NCBI RefSeq assembly: GCF_020166495.1
Contig: NZ_JAINZS010000007.1
Span: 62,001 to 126,000 of the forward strand
DNA: 64,000 nucleotides
Reading direction: 5' to 3'
From: Robertkochia aurantiaca
GTDB taxonomy: Bacteria; Bacteroidota; Bacteroidia; Flavobacteriales; Flavobacteriaceae
The notes under the pieces were generated by a model. The model saw nothing but the letters and a program-made list of their open reading frames with translations. It was not told the origin of the DNA and did no database searches. The translations under genes were made by a program, and so were the position numbers. Below, one piece after another: positions 55,112-63,398 of this stretch. Numbering within the stretch: the stretch's first letter is position 1; every line of letters begins with the position of its first letter.

Positions 55112-55140
55112 AAAAAACCCTCTTGGTTAAAAGAGGGTTT
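55112..55140 (-). terminator. Terminator after the secreted 155-aa protein gene
   Basis: Minus-strand stem AAACCCTCTT / AAGAGGGTTT with a 6-nt loop and a T run, 28 bp past the stop. Confidence 0.8.
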
Positions 55141-55168
55141 CGAATATATAGAGATGCCTTGCGGCTGT

Positions 55169-55636
55169 TTATTTTACACGCTGCATCCACGCTCGCGGCT
55201 CGATTTTTCCGTGTTCGTCCACAGAGATCAGGCGGTCTTCTGAGAGTACCCAGTAACCATCGTTTTCCATCTGAACATTTTCGTTCTCGATGTCATCGAT
55301 CTCGATCTGTCCGTTGTCATTGATCTCCCAATACAGCTCTTCAGTTTCGGTTTCTTCATCATCAAGGTCATTGACTACTGTGAGATAGGCCACGTTATTC
55401 TTTCTGAAATCGAAGGTGATGTGAACTTCCTCCAGCGCTGTTTCCACTAGTCCGGACACGCTTCTGGCAACCATCCTTTCAAAAAAGTTCATTTCTTCTG
55501 CCTCTTCCTCAATGGCTCCTTTGATGTCGATCTTGAATTCGTATACTCCGTATACGTCTCTCTCTGAAAAGCTTCCTTGTGCATATAGTCCCGTTGCCAG
55601 GAACATCATGATTAATGCGATAACTGTTGGTTTCAT
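55169..55636 (-). CDS. Unrecognised secreted acidic protein
   Basis: 155 aa with a signal peptide (VIALIMMFLATGLYAQ). The mature part is very acidic (EEEAEEMNFFERM, NDLDDEETETEELYWEIND), ending with GYWVLSEDRLISVDE. The sequence pattern (YEFKIDI, ITFDFRKNN, YLTVVND) suggests a small beta-rich domain, lipocalin-like at most. No family is recognised. It stands alone between two terminators. Confidence 0.7.
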   Translation of the reverse strand: MKPTVIALIMMFLATGLYAQGSFSERDVYGVYEFKIDIKGAIEEEAEEMNFFERMVARSVSGLVETALEEVHITFDFRKNNVAYLTVVNDLDDEETETEELYWEINDNGQIEIDDIENENVQMENDGYWVLSEDRLISVDEHGKIEPRAWMQRVK

Positions 55637-55747
55637 GTTGATGTGTTTTCAAGGAAGACGAAACAACAGTATAATTGTTACAGCATTCCCTGAATTCGTT
55701 CAGCACAGTGTTATCAAATCACCCTTTTTCAAAGCGATTGCACTGAT

Positions 55748-56752
55748 CTAGTCTTCAGCTACCTTCACCAGCATTTTTCCTTTATTTTTCCCCTCGAATA
55801 GTTCTAAAAAGGCTTTTGGGATATTATCAAACCCTTCCCTGATGGTTTCCTCATAGGTGAGCTTCCCCTCTTTTAACCATTGACCTAACTGTTGCACCCC
55901 CTCCGGGAATCGATCCTGAAAATCCCCGATGATAAAACCCTGCATCTTAGCACTGTTCTTGATCAGAAAGACTTCCGGACGCGGACCGGTGGGCATTTCG
56001 GTCTCGTTGTAAAGGGAAATGGCCCCGCAATTCACGATGCGGGCAAACTTGTTGATGTTCTTCATGACCCCATCTGAGATCTCCCCGCCTACATTGTCGA
56101 AATATACATCGACTCCGTCCGGACAAGCCTTATTAATGGCGGCAGCCATATCATCGGTGGTGTCGTAATTGATGCCCTCATCGTATCCGAATTTTTCCTT
56201 GATCATGCTGATCTTTTCATCGCTTCCTGCGATGCCAACCACTTTCATTCCCAGGATCTTTCCGATTTGCCCCACAGTACTACCAACCGCTCCGGCAGCT
56301 CCTGAGACCACCAGAGTTTCGCCCTTCTCGGGCTCTCCGATCTTGGTAAGTCCGAAGTAGGCTGTTAACCCCGTCATTCCAAGAACCCCCAAAAAAGCAG
56401 AGAGCGGTGCCAGATTCTTATCTGCTTTATTCAGGTCTTTTCCGTCGGAGACCTGGTACTGTTTCCATTCCAGCATCCCGGAAACGTATTCTCCCTTTTC
56501 AAAATCTTTGTGCTTTGATTCGATCACCTCAGCGATGATACCCGAAGCAATGGGTTTTCCGACTTCGAAGGGCGGAATGTATGATTTACCTTCGCTCATA
56601 CGTCCTCTGAGGTAGGGATCTACCGAAACATAAATCGTTTTGAGCAGGATCTCTCCTTCTGAGGCTTCGGGCCTCTCTTCCTCGGAGAACTTAAAATTTT
56701 TGTCTGTGGGCTTTCCGGTCGGCCTGCTGGCCAGTTTAATGACTTTGTTCAT
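55748..56752 (-). CDS. Zinc-independent NADP-dependent oxidoreductase (MDR family)
   Basis: 334 aa. The N-terminal catalytic part has VSVDPYLRGRMSEGKSYIPP, and the cofactor part carries the AxxGxxG motif VVSGAAGAVGSTVGQIGKI. The proline-linked segment YFDNVGGEISDGVM is typical of curcumin reductase- or prostaglandin reductase-like members. Zinc ligands are absent, as expected. It likely reduces a carbon-carbon double bond of an enone using NADPH; the exact substrate is unknown. Confidence 0.88.
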   Translation of the reverse strand: MNKVIKLASRPTGKPTDKNFKFSEEERPEASEGEILLKTIYVSVDPYLRGRMSEGKSYIPPFEVGKPIASGIIAEVIESKHKDFEKGEYVSGMLEWKQYQVSDGKDLNKADKNLAPLSAFLGVLGMTGLTAYFGLTKIGEPEKGETLVVSGAAGAVGSTVGQIGKILGMKVVGIAGSDEKISMIKEKFGYDEGINYDTTDDMAAAINKACPDGVDVYFDNVGGEISDGVMKNINKFARIVNCGAISLYNETEMPTGPRPEVFLIKNSAKMQGFIIGDFQDRFPEGVQQLGQWLKEGKLTYEETIREGFDNIPKAFLELFEGKNKGKMLVKVAED

Positions 56753-56887
56753 ATGCTTTTATGTTAGTGGAAGTTAAAAAGGCAGGGAGTTTCGGGAAGG
56801 ATAATCAGTCCGTTCTTAAAAATACGTATTTCAACTGATACATAGAAATAAGGAAGCAAGATACCGACCAGGTCAGCACGTATGATT

Positions 56888-58282
56888 CTACTTATTCCAG
56901 ACGCTTCGCTCATAGTTCATCCAGAACGAGGCTTCGCTTTCATACTTGTCATCCAGGTATACAAAATTAGGCACCTTGAGATCCCTGAGGGAATCGATTA
57001 GCTGATAGGTGAGGTTTTTGGCCTTGAAGTTTTCCAACACCTGAAGATGGGCCCGCTCAACCTGTTTGCGAAAATTATCCTTGCTGAGGTAATCCGGATA
57101 TTGAGCCATGGGATAAGGAGTACCAGAGAGCACAGAGCGCACCGGCTGACTGACCTCCAGCTGATCGGCATAGTAGCGGTAAGTTGCCGCTGCTGTCCCG
57201 AATGTATTGCCTAACAGCGCTTTGACCTTTCGTTTGTAGATATCCCAGGTGGAAACATGCATACGGTAATTGTCGCTGATACGGTATTTGAATATGGCGA
57301 GTTCGTCGGTTACATCGGGAATGATGAATTGCTTCTGACGGTGATGTGTCAGGGTTACCGAGTACTTCAGGCTTTTGATAAGTTTTCCGGTAGGATAATC
57401 ATCGATGCGTATCAATTCAGGGGAATGTCTTTTTTTTCCTGAAGGGAAGAAGATCAGGTAAGTATAATCAGGGTCGGTAAAAGGAAGCAGCTCTTCGAAG
57501 TCATGGATGTTGCGTGTACGGAAACCGGGTATATCTGCCATACCACAACCTCTGGTGCAGAACATGAGCAGGTAAAAGGCCATCGCCTGCCATTCATAGA
57601 TCGTTGAAACGTTTTCGATAGCCGTCCGCATTTCGGCAAAACTGGTCAGTTGAGATTTTCTGGTGCTGATGTCCTTTCTTTTAAGTTCCCGATCCAACTC
57701 AAACCGTTGTTTTACAATCCCTGCTCTCCACGCTTCGTTCATGATAGAACGTATCTTATTCAGGTAACTGTTGAATGATGAGCCGCTCAACGAGGAGAAA
57801 CTATTTTCCCTGAATAATCTCAGTAGGTTGTGATCTATGGCAGAGAAGGGCAGGGGTTCTTCGGTATCATCGTTTCTATAACCCGTATAATTCTTCAGAC
57901 CCTGAATGGCATACCGGTAATCAAGCAAAGTGGGCTGGCTTTTGGTCTCTTTCAGGTGATGATCCAAAAAATCATCGACCGTTTCGATCACTGCCTTTCC
58001 CTTCAGTTTCATCAATAACTGTTTACGGGTCAATAACCCTTGGGCATACTGTGTTTCGGCTTCCTGTTTACGAGTCTGTAATTTTTTCAGTTCAGAGTTG
58101 ATCTGATCTTCTGCGGAAGTGCCTGAGTTGACAGGCCCGGTTTCCTCTGGCCAATGTTCCGGAAGACACCTCAGACCGGTTCTTATCTTCCGCCTGAAGG
58201 AACGGCCGTCTGAAAGATCAAAAATGACCGGGCAAAGACCTTGTTTGTCGGGAACGGCTAATAATTTCAGTCGAATGGTCAT
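56888..58282 (-). CDS. Tyrosine recombinase-like protein with degenerate catalytic residues
   Basis: 464 aa in the layout of Bacteroidota phage-type integrases: an arm-binding N-terminus (MTIRLKLLAVPDKQGLCPVI), a SAM-like core-binding domain (about 110-220) and a catalytic domain. The first Arg box is LMFCTRGCGMADIPGF, and FPSGKKRHSPE matches the Lys region. The later HxxR and LGH boxes are not as expected: TAAATYRYYADQL has Ala where His is typical, and SVLSGTPYP stands for LGH. A Tyr remains in QYPDYLS. It may be inactive or divergent. A -7 box lies upstream. No cargo is evident. Confidence 0.78.
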   Translation of the reverse strand: MTIRLKLLAVPDKQGLCPVIFDLSDGRSFRRKIRTGLRCLPEHWPEETGPVNSGTSAEDQINSELKKLQTRKQEAETQYAQGLLTRKQLLMKLKGKAVIETVDDFLDHHLKETKSQPTLLDYRYAIQGLKNYTGYRNDDTEEPLPFSAIDHNLLRLFRENSFSSLSGSSFNSYLNKIRSIMNEAWRAGIVKQRFELDRELKRKDISTRKSQLTSFAEMRTAIENVSTIYEWQAMAFYLLMFCTRGCGMADIPGFRTRNIHDFEELLPFTDPDYTYLIFFPSGKKRHSPELIRIDDYPTGKLIKSLKYSVTLTHHRQKQFIIPDVTDELAIFKYRISDNYRMHVSTWDIYKRKVKALLGNTFGTAAATYRYYADQLEVSQPVRSVLSGTPYPMAQYPDYLSKDNFRKQVERAHLQVLENFKAKNLTYQLIDSLRDLKVPNFVYLDDKYESEASFWMNYERSVWNK

Positions 58283-58305
58283 ATTTTAGTGTACAATAAG
58301 AGTTA

Positions 58306-58313
58306 CAAAAGTA
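58306..58313 (-). promoter_or_regulatory. -7 box for the recombinase-like gene
   Basis: Minus-strand TACTTTTG matches TAnnTTTG, 23 bp before ATG 58282. Confidence 0.5.
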
Positions 58314-58668
58314 GCGGAAGATCATCGTCGAATTAAAAATACACTAAATATTTGATTACGTGGTTAATCGCTTCTTTTTTCTCCCGGTATGTTAAAGGAA
58401 CTATTCCCTTTGGGTGCATTTCATCGATGAAATTTCGTAAATACATTTTATAAACCATCAAGTGTTTTAATAGAAAAAAGGTGTAAATACAAGCTAATTA
58501 ACCTGATAGCATCTGTAAGGGGAAACTGTTGAATATTTCAGGGTCTGACAGTGATTTGTTTCCAGGGCAGACCGGCTCTTATCTCTTTTAAAGGCAGGTC
58601 TGATAATTGATACTTCCGGGATTCTTTTTCCGGAAATTTAATACGTAACTTATTAGAAAATCAACGCA
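58314..58668. other. Non-coding gap, nothing recognisable
   Basis: 355 bp between the divergent recombinase-like and CIA30 genes. It has a small palindrome (ATTTCATCGATGAAAT at 58418-58433), but no ORF, tRNA or attachment-site-like repeat was seen. Confidence 0.5.
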
Positions 58669-59196
58669 ATGCACTGGCACTATTTTTTGATATTGATTCT
58701 TATGATACAGACAGCAACCCTTTTCGATTTTAACGAACAAACAAACGCTGATTCCTGGGAGTCAGAAAACGACGTGGTCATGGGAGGTCGCTCTGAGGGC
58801 GGACTGAAAATAGGTCCTGACGGGAATGGTGTTTTCTCCGGAAGTGTGTCTTTGGAAAACAACGGCGGTTTTTCGATGATTCAGCATCGACTAACGCCTA
58901 AGTCGGTAAGTCAGTATTCGGCCGTGGTGCTGAAGGTGAAAGGCGATGGGAAACGTTACCAGTTCAGACTTCGGTCTGAGATCTCTCAGCGACATGCCTA
59001 TATACAATACTTTGAAACGACCGGCGACTGGCAGGAGATCACGCTTCCTTTTGAAGATTTCTATGCAACCTTCCGCGGAAGAGAGCTTGACCTTCCGAAT
59101 TATCCCGGAGAGCAACTGGAATATATCGCGATTCTCATAGGAAATGGAAAACCTCAGGATTTTACTTTACTGATCGATCATATTGGCCTGCGATAG
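58669..59196 (+). CDS. CIA30-family protein
   Basis: 175 aa. A short hydrophobic N-terminus (YFLILILMIQTATLFDFN) suggests export. The rest matches the CIA30 (NADH:ubiquinone oxidoreductase intermediate-associated protein 30) jelly roll: SWESENDVVMGGRSEGGL, GGFSMIQHR, YQFRLRSE and the end YIAILIGNGKPQDFTLLIDH. In bacteria these are stand-alone carbohydrate-binding-like folds with no proven complex I role. It runs toward the minus-strand gene ending at 59214. Confidence 0.85.
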   Translation: MHWHYFLILILMIQTATLFDFNEQTNADSWESENDVVMGGRSEGGLKIGPDGNGVFSGSVSLENNGGFSMIQHRLTPKSVSQYSAVVLKVKGDGKRYQFRLRSEISQRHAYIQYFETTGDWQEITLPFEDFYATFRGRELDLPNYPGEQLEYIAILIGNGKPQDFTLLIDHIGLR

Positions 59197-59213
59197 GCCA
59201 TCTGAAATATATC

Positions 59214-59723
59214 TTAAGGGTTAACCTTCTCCCGATTTTCTTTCTTACGTACATAATACACCCTTACTAAGTATACTTCGTTCTTATAGGTAGCTATACT
59301 GTGTACGCTCATACTGTCTTTATGTGTAAATAAAGGAGTCATGCTATCGAAAAGTTTCACGGTTCTTTTTTGTGTTTGCCATTCGATATCAACCACCGAG
59401 TCATTCACGACTTCCCAATTGCCTTTCTTTAACCTGCTGATATCCCGGGCCGCAACCCCGTCAATTTTAAGGGTGTCATAACGATGGGCGTCGTGAGAAT
59501 AGGCGCCATTGCTCTGGAATTCCATATAACTGTTCGGAATCTTATTCTTAACAAAGGGAGGTGGCGATGCCACCACTACCTGATGAAGAGTGAAAGTCTT
59601 TACATCATAAGGTTCCCATATTCCCGGCAAAAGGCTGTTGAGATCTTTCTTTTCAGATGAAATAGCAGGGGTTTCCTGGCTTAAGCAGATCAGGGGTAAA
59701 AACAACAGGAACAAAATTTTCAT
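59214..59723 (-). CDS. Unrecognised exported protein
   Basis: 169 aa with a signal peptide (LFLLFLPLICLSQ). The rest has no motif I can name; beta-strand-like segments include KGNWEVVNDSVVDIEWQTQK and SYMEFQSNGAYSHD, reminiscent of small lipocalin-like domains of the form GxWxxxxDSVVxI. This is only a shape analogy. A -7 box is found at 59743-59750. Confidence 0.7.
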   Translation of the reverse strand: MKILFLLFLPLICLSQETPAISSEKKDLNSLLPGIWEPYDVKTFTLHQVVVASPPPFVKNKIPNSYMEFQSNGAYSHDAHRYDTLKIDGVAARDISRLKKGNWEVVNDSVVDIEWQTQKRTVKLFDSMTPLFTHKDSMSVHSIATYKNEVYLVRVYYVRKKENREKVNP

Positions 59724-59742
59724 AATCGGGTGGTTAAAAAGT

Positions 59743-59750
59743 CAAATCTA
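59743..59750 (-). promoter_or_regulatory. -7 box for the exported 169-aa protein
   Basis: Minus-strand TAGATTTG matches TAnnTTTG, 19 bp before ATG 59723. Confidence 0.5.
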
Positions 59751-59901
59751 GAAATAAAATCCAGGGGATCATTGTATAAATGGAAGAGCGGATTAAGTTA
59801 CCCGTTCCTGGCCCTGCTTCACAACATTTCTGACATCACTCACAACTCTTTGACAGTCTGAAAGTCAATTATTCGCTACCTTACCCAAAAGCTTCCAAAA
59901 C

Positions 59902-60888
59902 ATGAAAAATTTTTTTTATGTAGGAATACCGGTGATCTTGCTTACCCTGCTGATGGCTTTTCGCAACAGTGATGTGCAATCATTTGGAGAGTTCATGCGG
60001 GGTCAGCCGGTGATCGACGTACATGTTCACCTCACCAAAGGAATAGAGGGCAACGAAGTGTATACCAACGGCACCTTTCAGGAGGGTCCGCAATTGGATG
60101 AGGTACGCCTGCAATACCTGCAATACGAATTCAATAATAACAATGTGGTGCTCGCCATCGGTGGCGGGGTACCTAAATACGCAGCCCTGTACGGAAAGAA
60201 GGAACCCCGTATCTGGAGTGGACTCATCTTTCCCTGCAGCAAGCTGGTTGACGACGAGGAACCCTGCGAGAAGGAGTTCTTAGGTTATGAAGAATTGAAA
60301 GCGCTTTATGATGAACAGGGTTTTCGGGCTATGGGAGAGTCGCTGTACAATTACTATGGAATACCTCCTACAGACCCCCGCCTGGCCCCTTACTGGAAAT
60401 TTGCAGCAGAACGTAACCTTCCCGTTGGAATCCATTCCGATTCCGGTCCGAACCGGGTCGACGAAAAGGAACGTCCGCATTTCAATCCCGAATTTGCCAA
60501 TCCTGAAGCGCTCAGACCCGTTCTGGATCAATACCCCAACCTGAAGATCTATCTGATGCATTACGGGAATGATTATACCGATGAGGCCATTGCCCTGATG
60601 AATGACTACCCGCAGATCTATTGTGACATTTCAGCCATCTCCATCTTACTGCCTAAAAGGTTATGGGAACAGAACCTGAGAAAACTCTATGCCGCCGGCC
60701 TGGGAGACCGCTTGATGTTTGGCTCTGATTACTTTGGAACCACACGGCAACACCTGAAAGCCATATTTGATATCGGCTGGCTCTATGAAGAACAAAAGCG
60801 AGATATTCTATACTACAATGCCGCCCGTTTTCTCGAACTCTCAGAAGAGGAGATCAGGCAACATCATGCCTGGGTGCGGCCGAGGTAG
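59902..60888 (+). CDS. Amidohydrolase-family protein (exported)
   Basis: 328 aa. A signal-like N-terminus (FFYVGIPVILLTLLMAF) is followed by the amidohydrolase barrel: metal pair in VIDVHVHL, His in PVGIHSDSGP, His in IYLMHYGND and the Asp in LMFGSDYFGT. The final helices (DILYYNAARFLELSEEE) match the amidohydrolase-2/TIM-barrel group. The substrate is unknown. It stands alone; the gap after it has repeats and no gene. Confidence 0.85.
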   Translation: MKNFFYVGIPVILLTLLMAFRNSDVQSFGEFMRGQPVIDVHVHLTKGIEGNEVYTNGTFQEGPQLDEVRLQYLQYEFNNNNVVLAIGGGVPKYAALYGKKEPRIWSGLIFPCSKLVDDEEPCEKEFLGYEELKALYDEQGFRAMGESLYNYYGIPPTDPRLAPYWKFAAERNLPVGIHSDSGPNRVDEKERPHFNPEFANPEALRPVLDQYPNLKIYLMHYGNDYTDEAIALMNDYPQIYCDISAISILLPKRLWEQNLRKLYAAGLGDRLMFGSDYFGTTRQHLKAIFDIGWLYEEQKRDILYYNAARFLELSEEEIRQHHAWVRPR

Positions 60889-61094
60889 GTTGTTTGGGAA
60901 TGGTTAGTCGTGAGTCGTGAGCAGAGATCTTGCCTGTCGTGCAGACAGCGGGGCCAGCTGCGGCGTTGGCCACTATTCGGTAAAATTATTTTCTAAGTGG
61001 CTGAGTTACTAACAATCATAATATCCTTCGCCCCTGCAGGGCTCTGGGTGACATTATTGCTTATAGATGTTCCTGGAAGTTGTACCGCCCACTC

Positions 61095-61163
61095 TTAGCC
61101 CTTAACCCTTAGCCCTTAGCCCTTAACCCTTAACCCTTAGCCCTTAACCCATAACCCGTAACT
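61095..61163. repeat. CCCTTAN heptamer array (telomere-like)
   Basis: About ten heptamers in tandem: TTAGCCC, TTAACCC, TTAGCCC and so on, ending in ATAACCC and GTAACTC. It is the complement of the GGGCTAA/GGGTTAN units at 37.4 kb. It lies in the 489-bp gap from 60889 to 61377, which has no gene. Confidence 0.75.
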
Positions 61164-61235
61164 CACAACTAAAGCAGGCAAAGGAGCGAAGGAGCAAAGA
61201 GGGTAAAGTTGTGAAGGTGTTTTTTTGATAACTTA

Positions 61236-61298
61236 TCTAACATCTAACATCTAACATCTAGCATCTAGCATCTCTCGTAACCCGTAACCCGTAACTAA
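61236..61298. repeat. TAACATC heptamers followed by GTAACCC heptamers
   Basis: About five TAACATC/TAGCATC units are followed by three GTAACCC-type units in the same non-coding gap. The 7-bp period is kept though the unit changes. Confidence 0.75.
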
Positions 61299-61377
61299 TC
61301 CCCCCTCCCGACTAACGACTCCCCATGCACTAACTTTCGCGGCTACAATTCTTAACATGCCAGGAACCTTAATTGAT

Positions 61378-62025
61378 TTATTGTTCCTCTCTCAGGTGTT
61401 TCCCAATTATCAGGGCGATGACCACGGTAAGGTAGAATTGGCCTGACATACCTATGAGGATGGCTGTTCTTTGAGTGGCTTCAGAGAGCGGAATGATATC
61501 GCCATAGCCGATGGTCAAAAGGGTGATAAAGGAGAAATACAGGATATCTCCGGATTGTACATCGCCGCTGATCATATTGAATTGCATAGATAGCGGATCG
61601 ATCATGATAAAATTTTCCAATATCAAGAACCCGATCGTTCCCAAAGTAACATAACCCGAAAACATGGCGAAAACGATCTGGCTGTCTACCTTTCTTATAT
61701 GAATGATCTGTTTGATGATTTCGACCATCAGCGTCAGGTATAAGAGTGAAAGAATAAGATTTCGGCTAATTAATAAAGGTTGTGTGTCTCCTGCTGTCAA
61801 TGAAAGAATGAATTGAATTAACATCAGCACGGCAACTACAGTTACCAGAACCCGGTTATTAGAAATAATGAGAAGGCCGGCAATAAGATTGAGCAAAAAG
61901 GCAAGAGGTCTGAACAATGAAGAAATATTTTCCTCCGGAAGAATGATCGAAATGAATAATACGATCATTTGAGTAGCAAAGAAAATATGAAACCGGTAAT
62001 GATGAAGTCTTTGAATTAGCTTCAT
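61378..62025 (-). CDS. Ion-channel-type potassium channel protein
   Basis: 215 aa with about six hydrophobic segments and the K+ selectivity filter TIGYGD at about 173-178, between two helices in the Ion_trans_2 arrangement. No cytosolic RCK or cyclic-nucleotide domain follows, and the protein ends soon after the last helix (VVIALIIGKHLREEQ). It should form a small tetrameric K+-selective pore; gating is not visible. The gene is single. Confidence 0.85.
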   Translation of the reverse strand: MKLIQRLHHYRFHIFFATQMIVLFISIILPEENISSLFRPLAFLLNLIAGLLIISNNRVLVTVVAVLMLIQFILSLTAGDTQPLLISRNLILSLLYLTLMVEIIKQIIHIRKVDSQIVFAMFSGYVTLGTIGFLILENFIMIDPLSMQFNMISGDVQSGDILYFSFITLLTIGYGDIIPLSEATQRTAILIGMSGQFYLTVVIALIIGKHLREEQ

Positions 62026-62267
62026 AAGGTGATGATTATTTGAAAAAGTTACGACAAAATTTCGAGCACATAATGGATATTATAGAATTGACCGAGGCAT
62101 AATATAAATGCACAACAGTCAGTTGAGATTTATCTGACAGTTGAGTCCGTTCGTCCAAATCAGGCGACTGTCTATGTATCGTTTTCAAATGTTGCTTATA
62201 TTAGTATTGCCATTCCCCAGATTAACCGCCGATCATAACCAATTTTTATGCATGAAAACCATGGGCC

Positions 62268-63398
62268 ATGCGAACGATTCTTTTTTTCTTTTTTCTATCG
62301 GTTATTTTCTCTTGCAAGGAAGCCAGGCAACCATCCATACTACTGGAACTACCGGTAGTGACGATCGATGCACGGGAAGTTGCTTTTGAACGCGAATTCG
62401 TAGGCCAGGTATACGGGTACCAGGATATACCCATCAGAGCAAGGGTAGACGGCTATCTTGAAAAAATACATTTCCGGGAAGGTAGCCGGGTAAACAGGGG
62501 AGATCTGCTTTATACCATTGATGCCGATCCCCTCGCTGAAGCAGTAACCAGACAGGAGAGTCAACTGGCACAGGCAGAAACCCAGCTGGCAAAAGCAAAG
62601 GTAGACCTTGACAGGATCGAGCCTTTAGCAGAGATCAACGCGGTAAGCAAGGCTGAATTAGATGGTGCTAAGGCTGCCTACGAAGCGGCCAAGGCCGGAG
62701 TGAATGCTGCGAAAGCGAATTTAAATTTAACTCAAATTCGTTATGACTACTCCAGTATCGAAGCACCTATTACCGGGTTTATAGGGAAATCACAGGCCCT
62801 GGAGGGAGAATACGTCGGACAAAATCCGAATCCGGTTATACTCAACACCATTTCCAAGACCGATTCTATCAAAGTTGAGTTTCTACTTACCGAGAACGAC
62901 TACCTCTATATGGCGCGACAGCGGATGATCCAGGAGCAGGAGAATTCTCCGAACACAGATGCAAAGGTGGAACTCATCCTTTCTGATAATTCGGTATTTG
63001 AACACCAGGGACGCTTTAGGTTCATCAACAGGGAGATCGATCCTGAAACCGGATCGATTCTGGTACAGGCGGTCTTTCCAAATCCTGATTTCCTGATAAA
63101 ACCCGGACAGTTCGCCAAAGTAAGAATCACAGGAAAACCCGAGAAAGGGGTTGTTCTGATCCCTCAAAGGGCCGTTCGGGAGTTACAGGGAAAATTTTCA
63201 GCCTTCGTACTTACCGACAGCAATACAGTTCGTGAAAGGGATATTTCTCTCAGCGGTACGTATCGTGATTATTTCGTGGTTACTGATGGAATCGAAGAAG
63301 GTACGAAAATTTTACTCGAGGGCATACAAAAGGTGCGTGAAGGACAGGAAATAGATCCACAACCAACTGAATTCGAATCCCGAGCTAAAGATCAATGA
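62268..63398 (+). CDS. RND efflux periplasmic adaptor (membrane fusion protein)
   Basis: 376 aa. Lipobox VIFSC (Cys16) predicts an inner-membrane lipoprotein, as in AcrA. A barrel-sandwich hybrid domain is visible in the halves YGYQDIPIRARVDGYLEK and YSSIEAPITGFIGKSQALEG. Between them is a helical hairpin (about 88-150; VTRQESQLAQAETQLAKA ...). The beta-barrel and membrane-proximal regions follow. It links an RND pump to an outer-membrane channel. Its stop overlaps the pump start (ATGA), so they are one operon. Confidence 0.93.
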   Translation: MRTILFFFFLSVIFSCKEARQPSILLELPVVTIDAREVAFEREFVGQVYGYQDIPIRARVDGYLEKIHFREGSRVNRGDLLYTIDADPLAEAVTRQESQLAQAETQLAKAKVDLDRIEPLAEINAVSKAELDGAKAAYEAAKAGVNAAKANLNLTQIRYDYSSIEAPITGFIGKSQALEGEYVGQNPNPVILNTISKTDSIKVEFLLTENDYLYMARQRMIQEQENSPNTDAKVELILSDNSVFEHQGRFRFINREIDPETGSILVQAVFPNPDFLIKPGQFAKVRITGKPEKGVVLIPQRAVRELQGKFSAFVLTDSNTVRERDISLSGTYRDYFVVTDGIEEGTKILLEGIQKVREGQEIDPQPTEFESRAKDQ

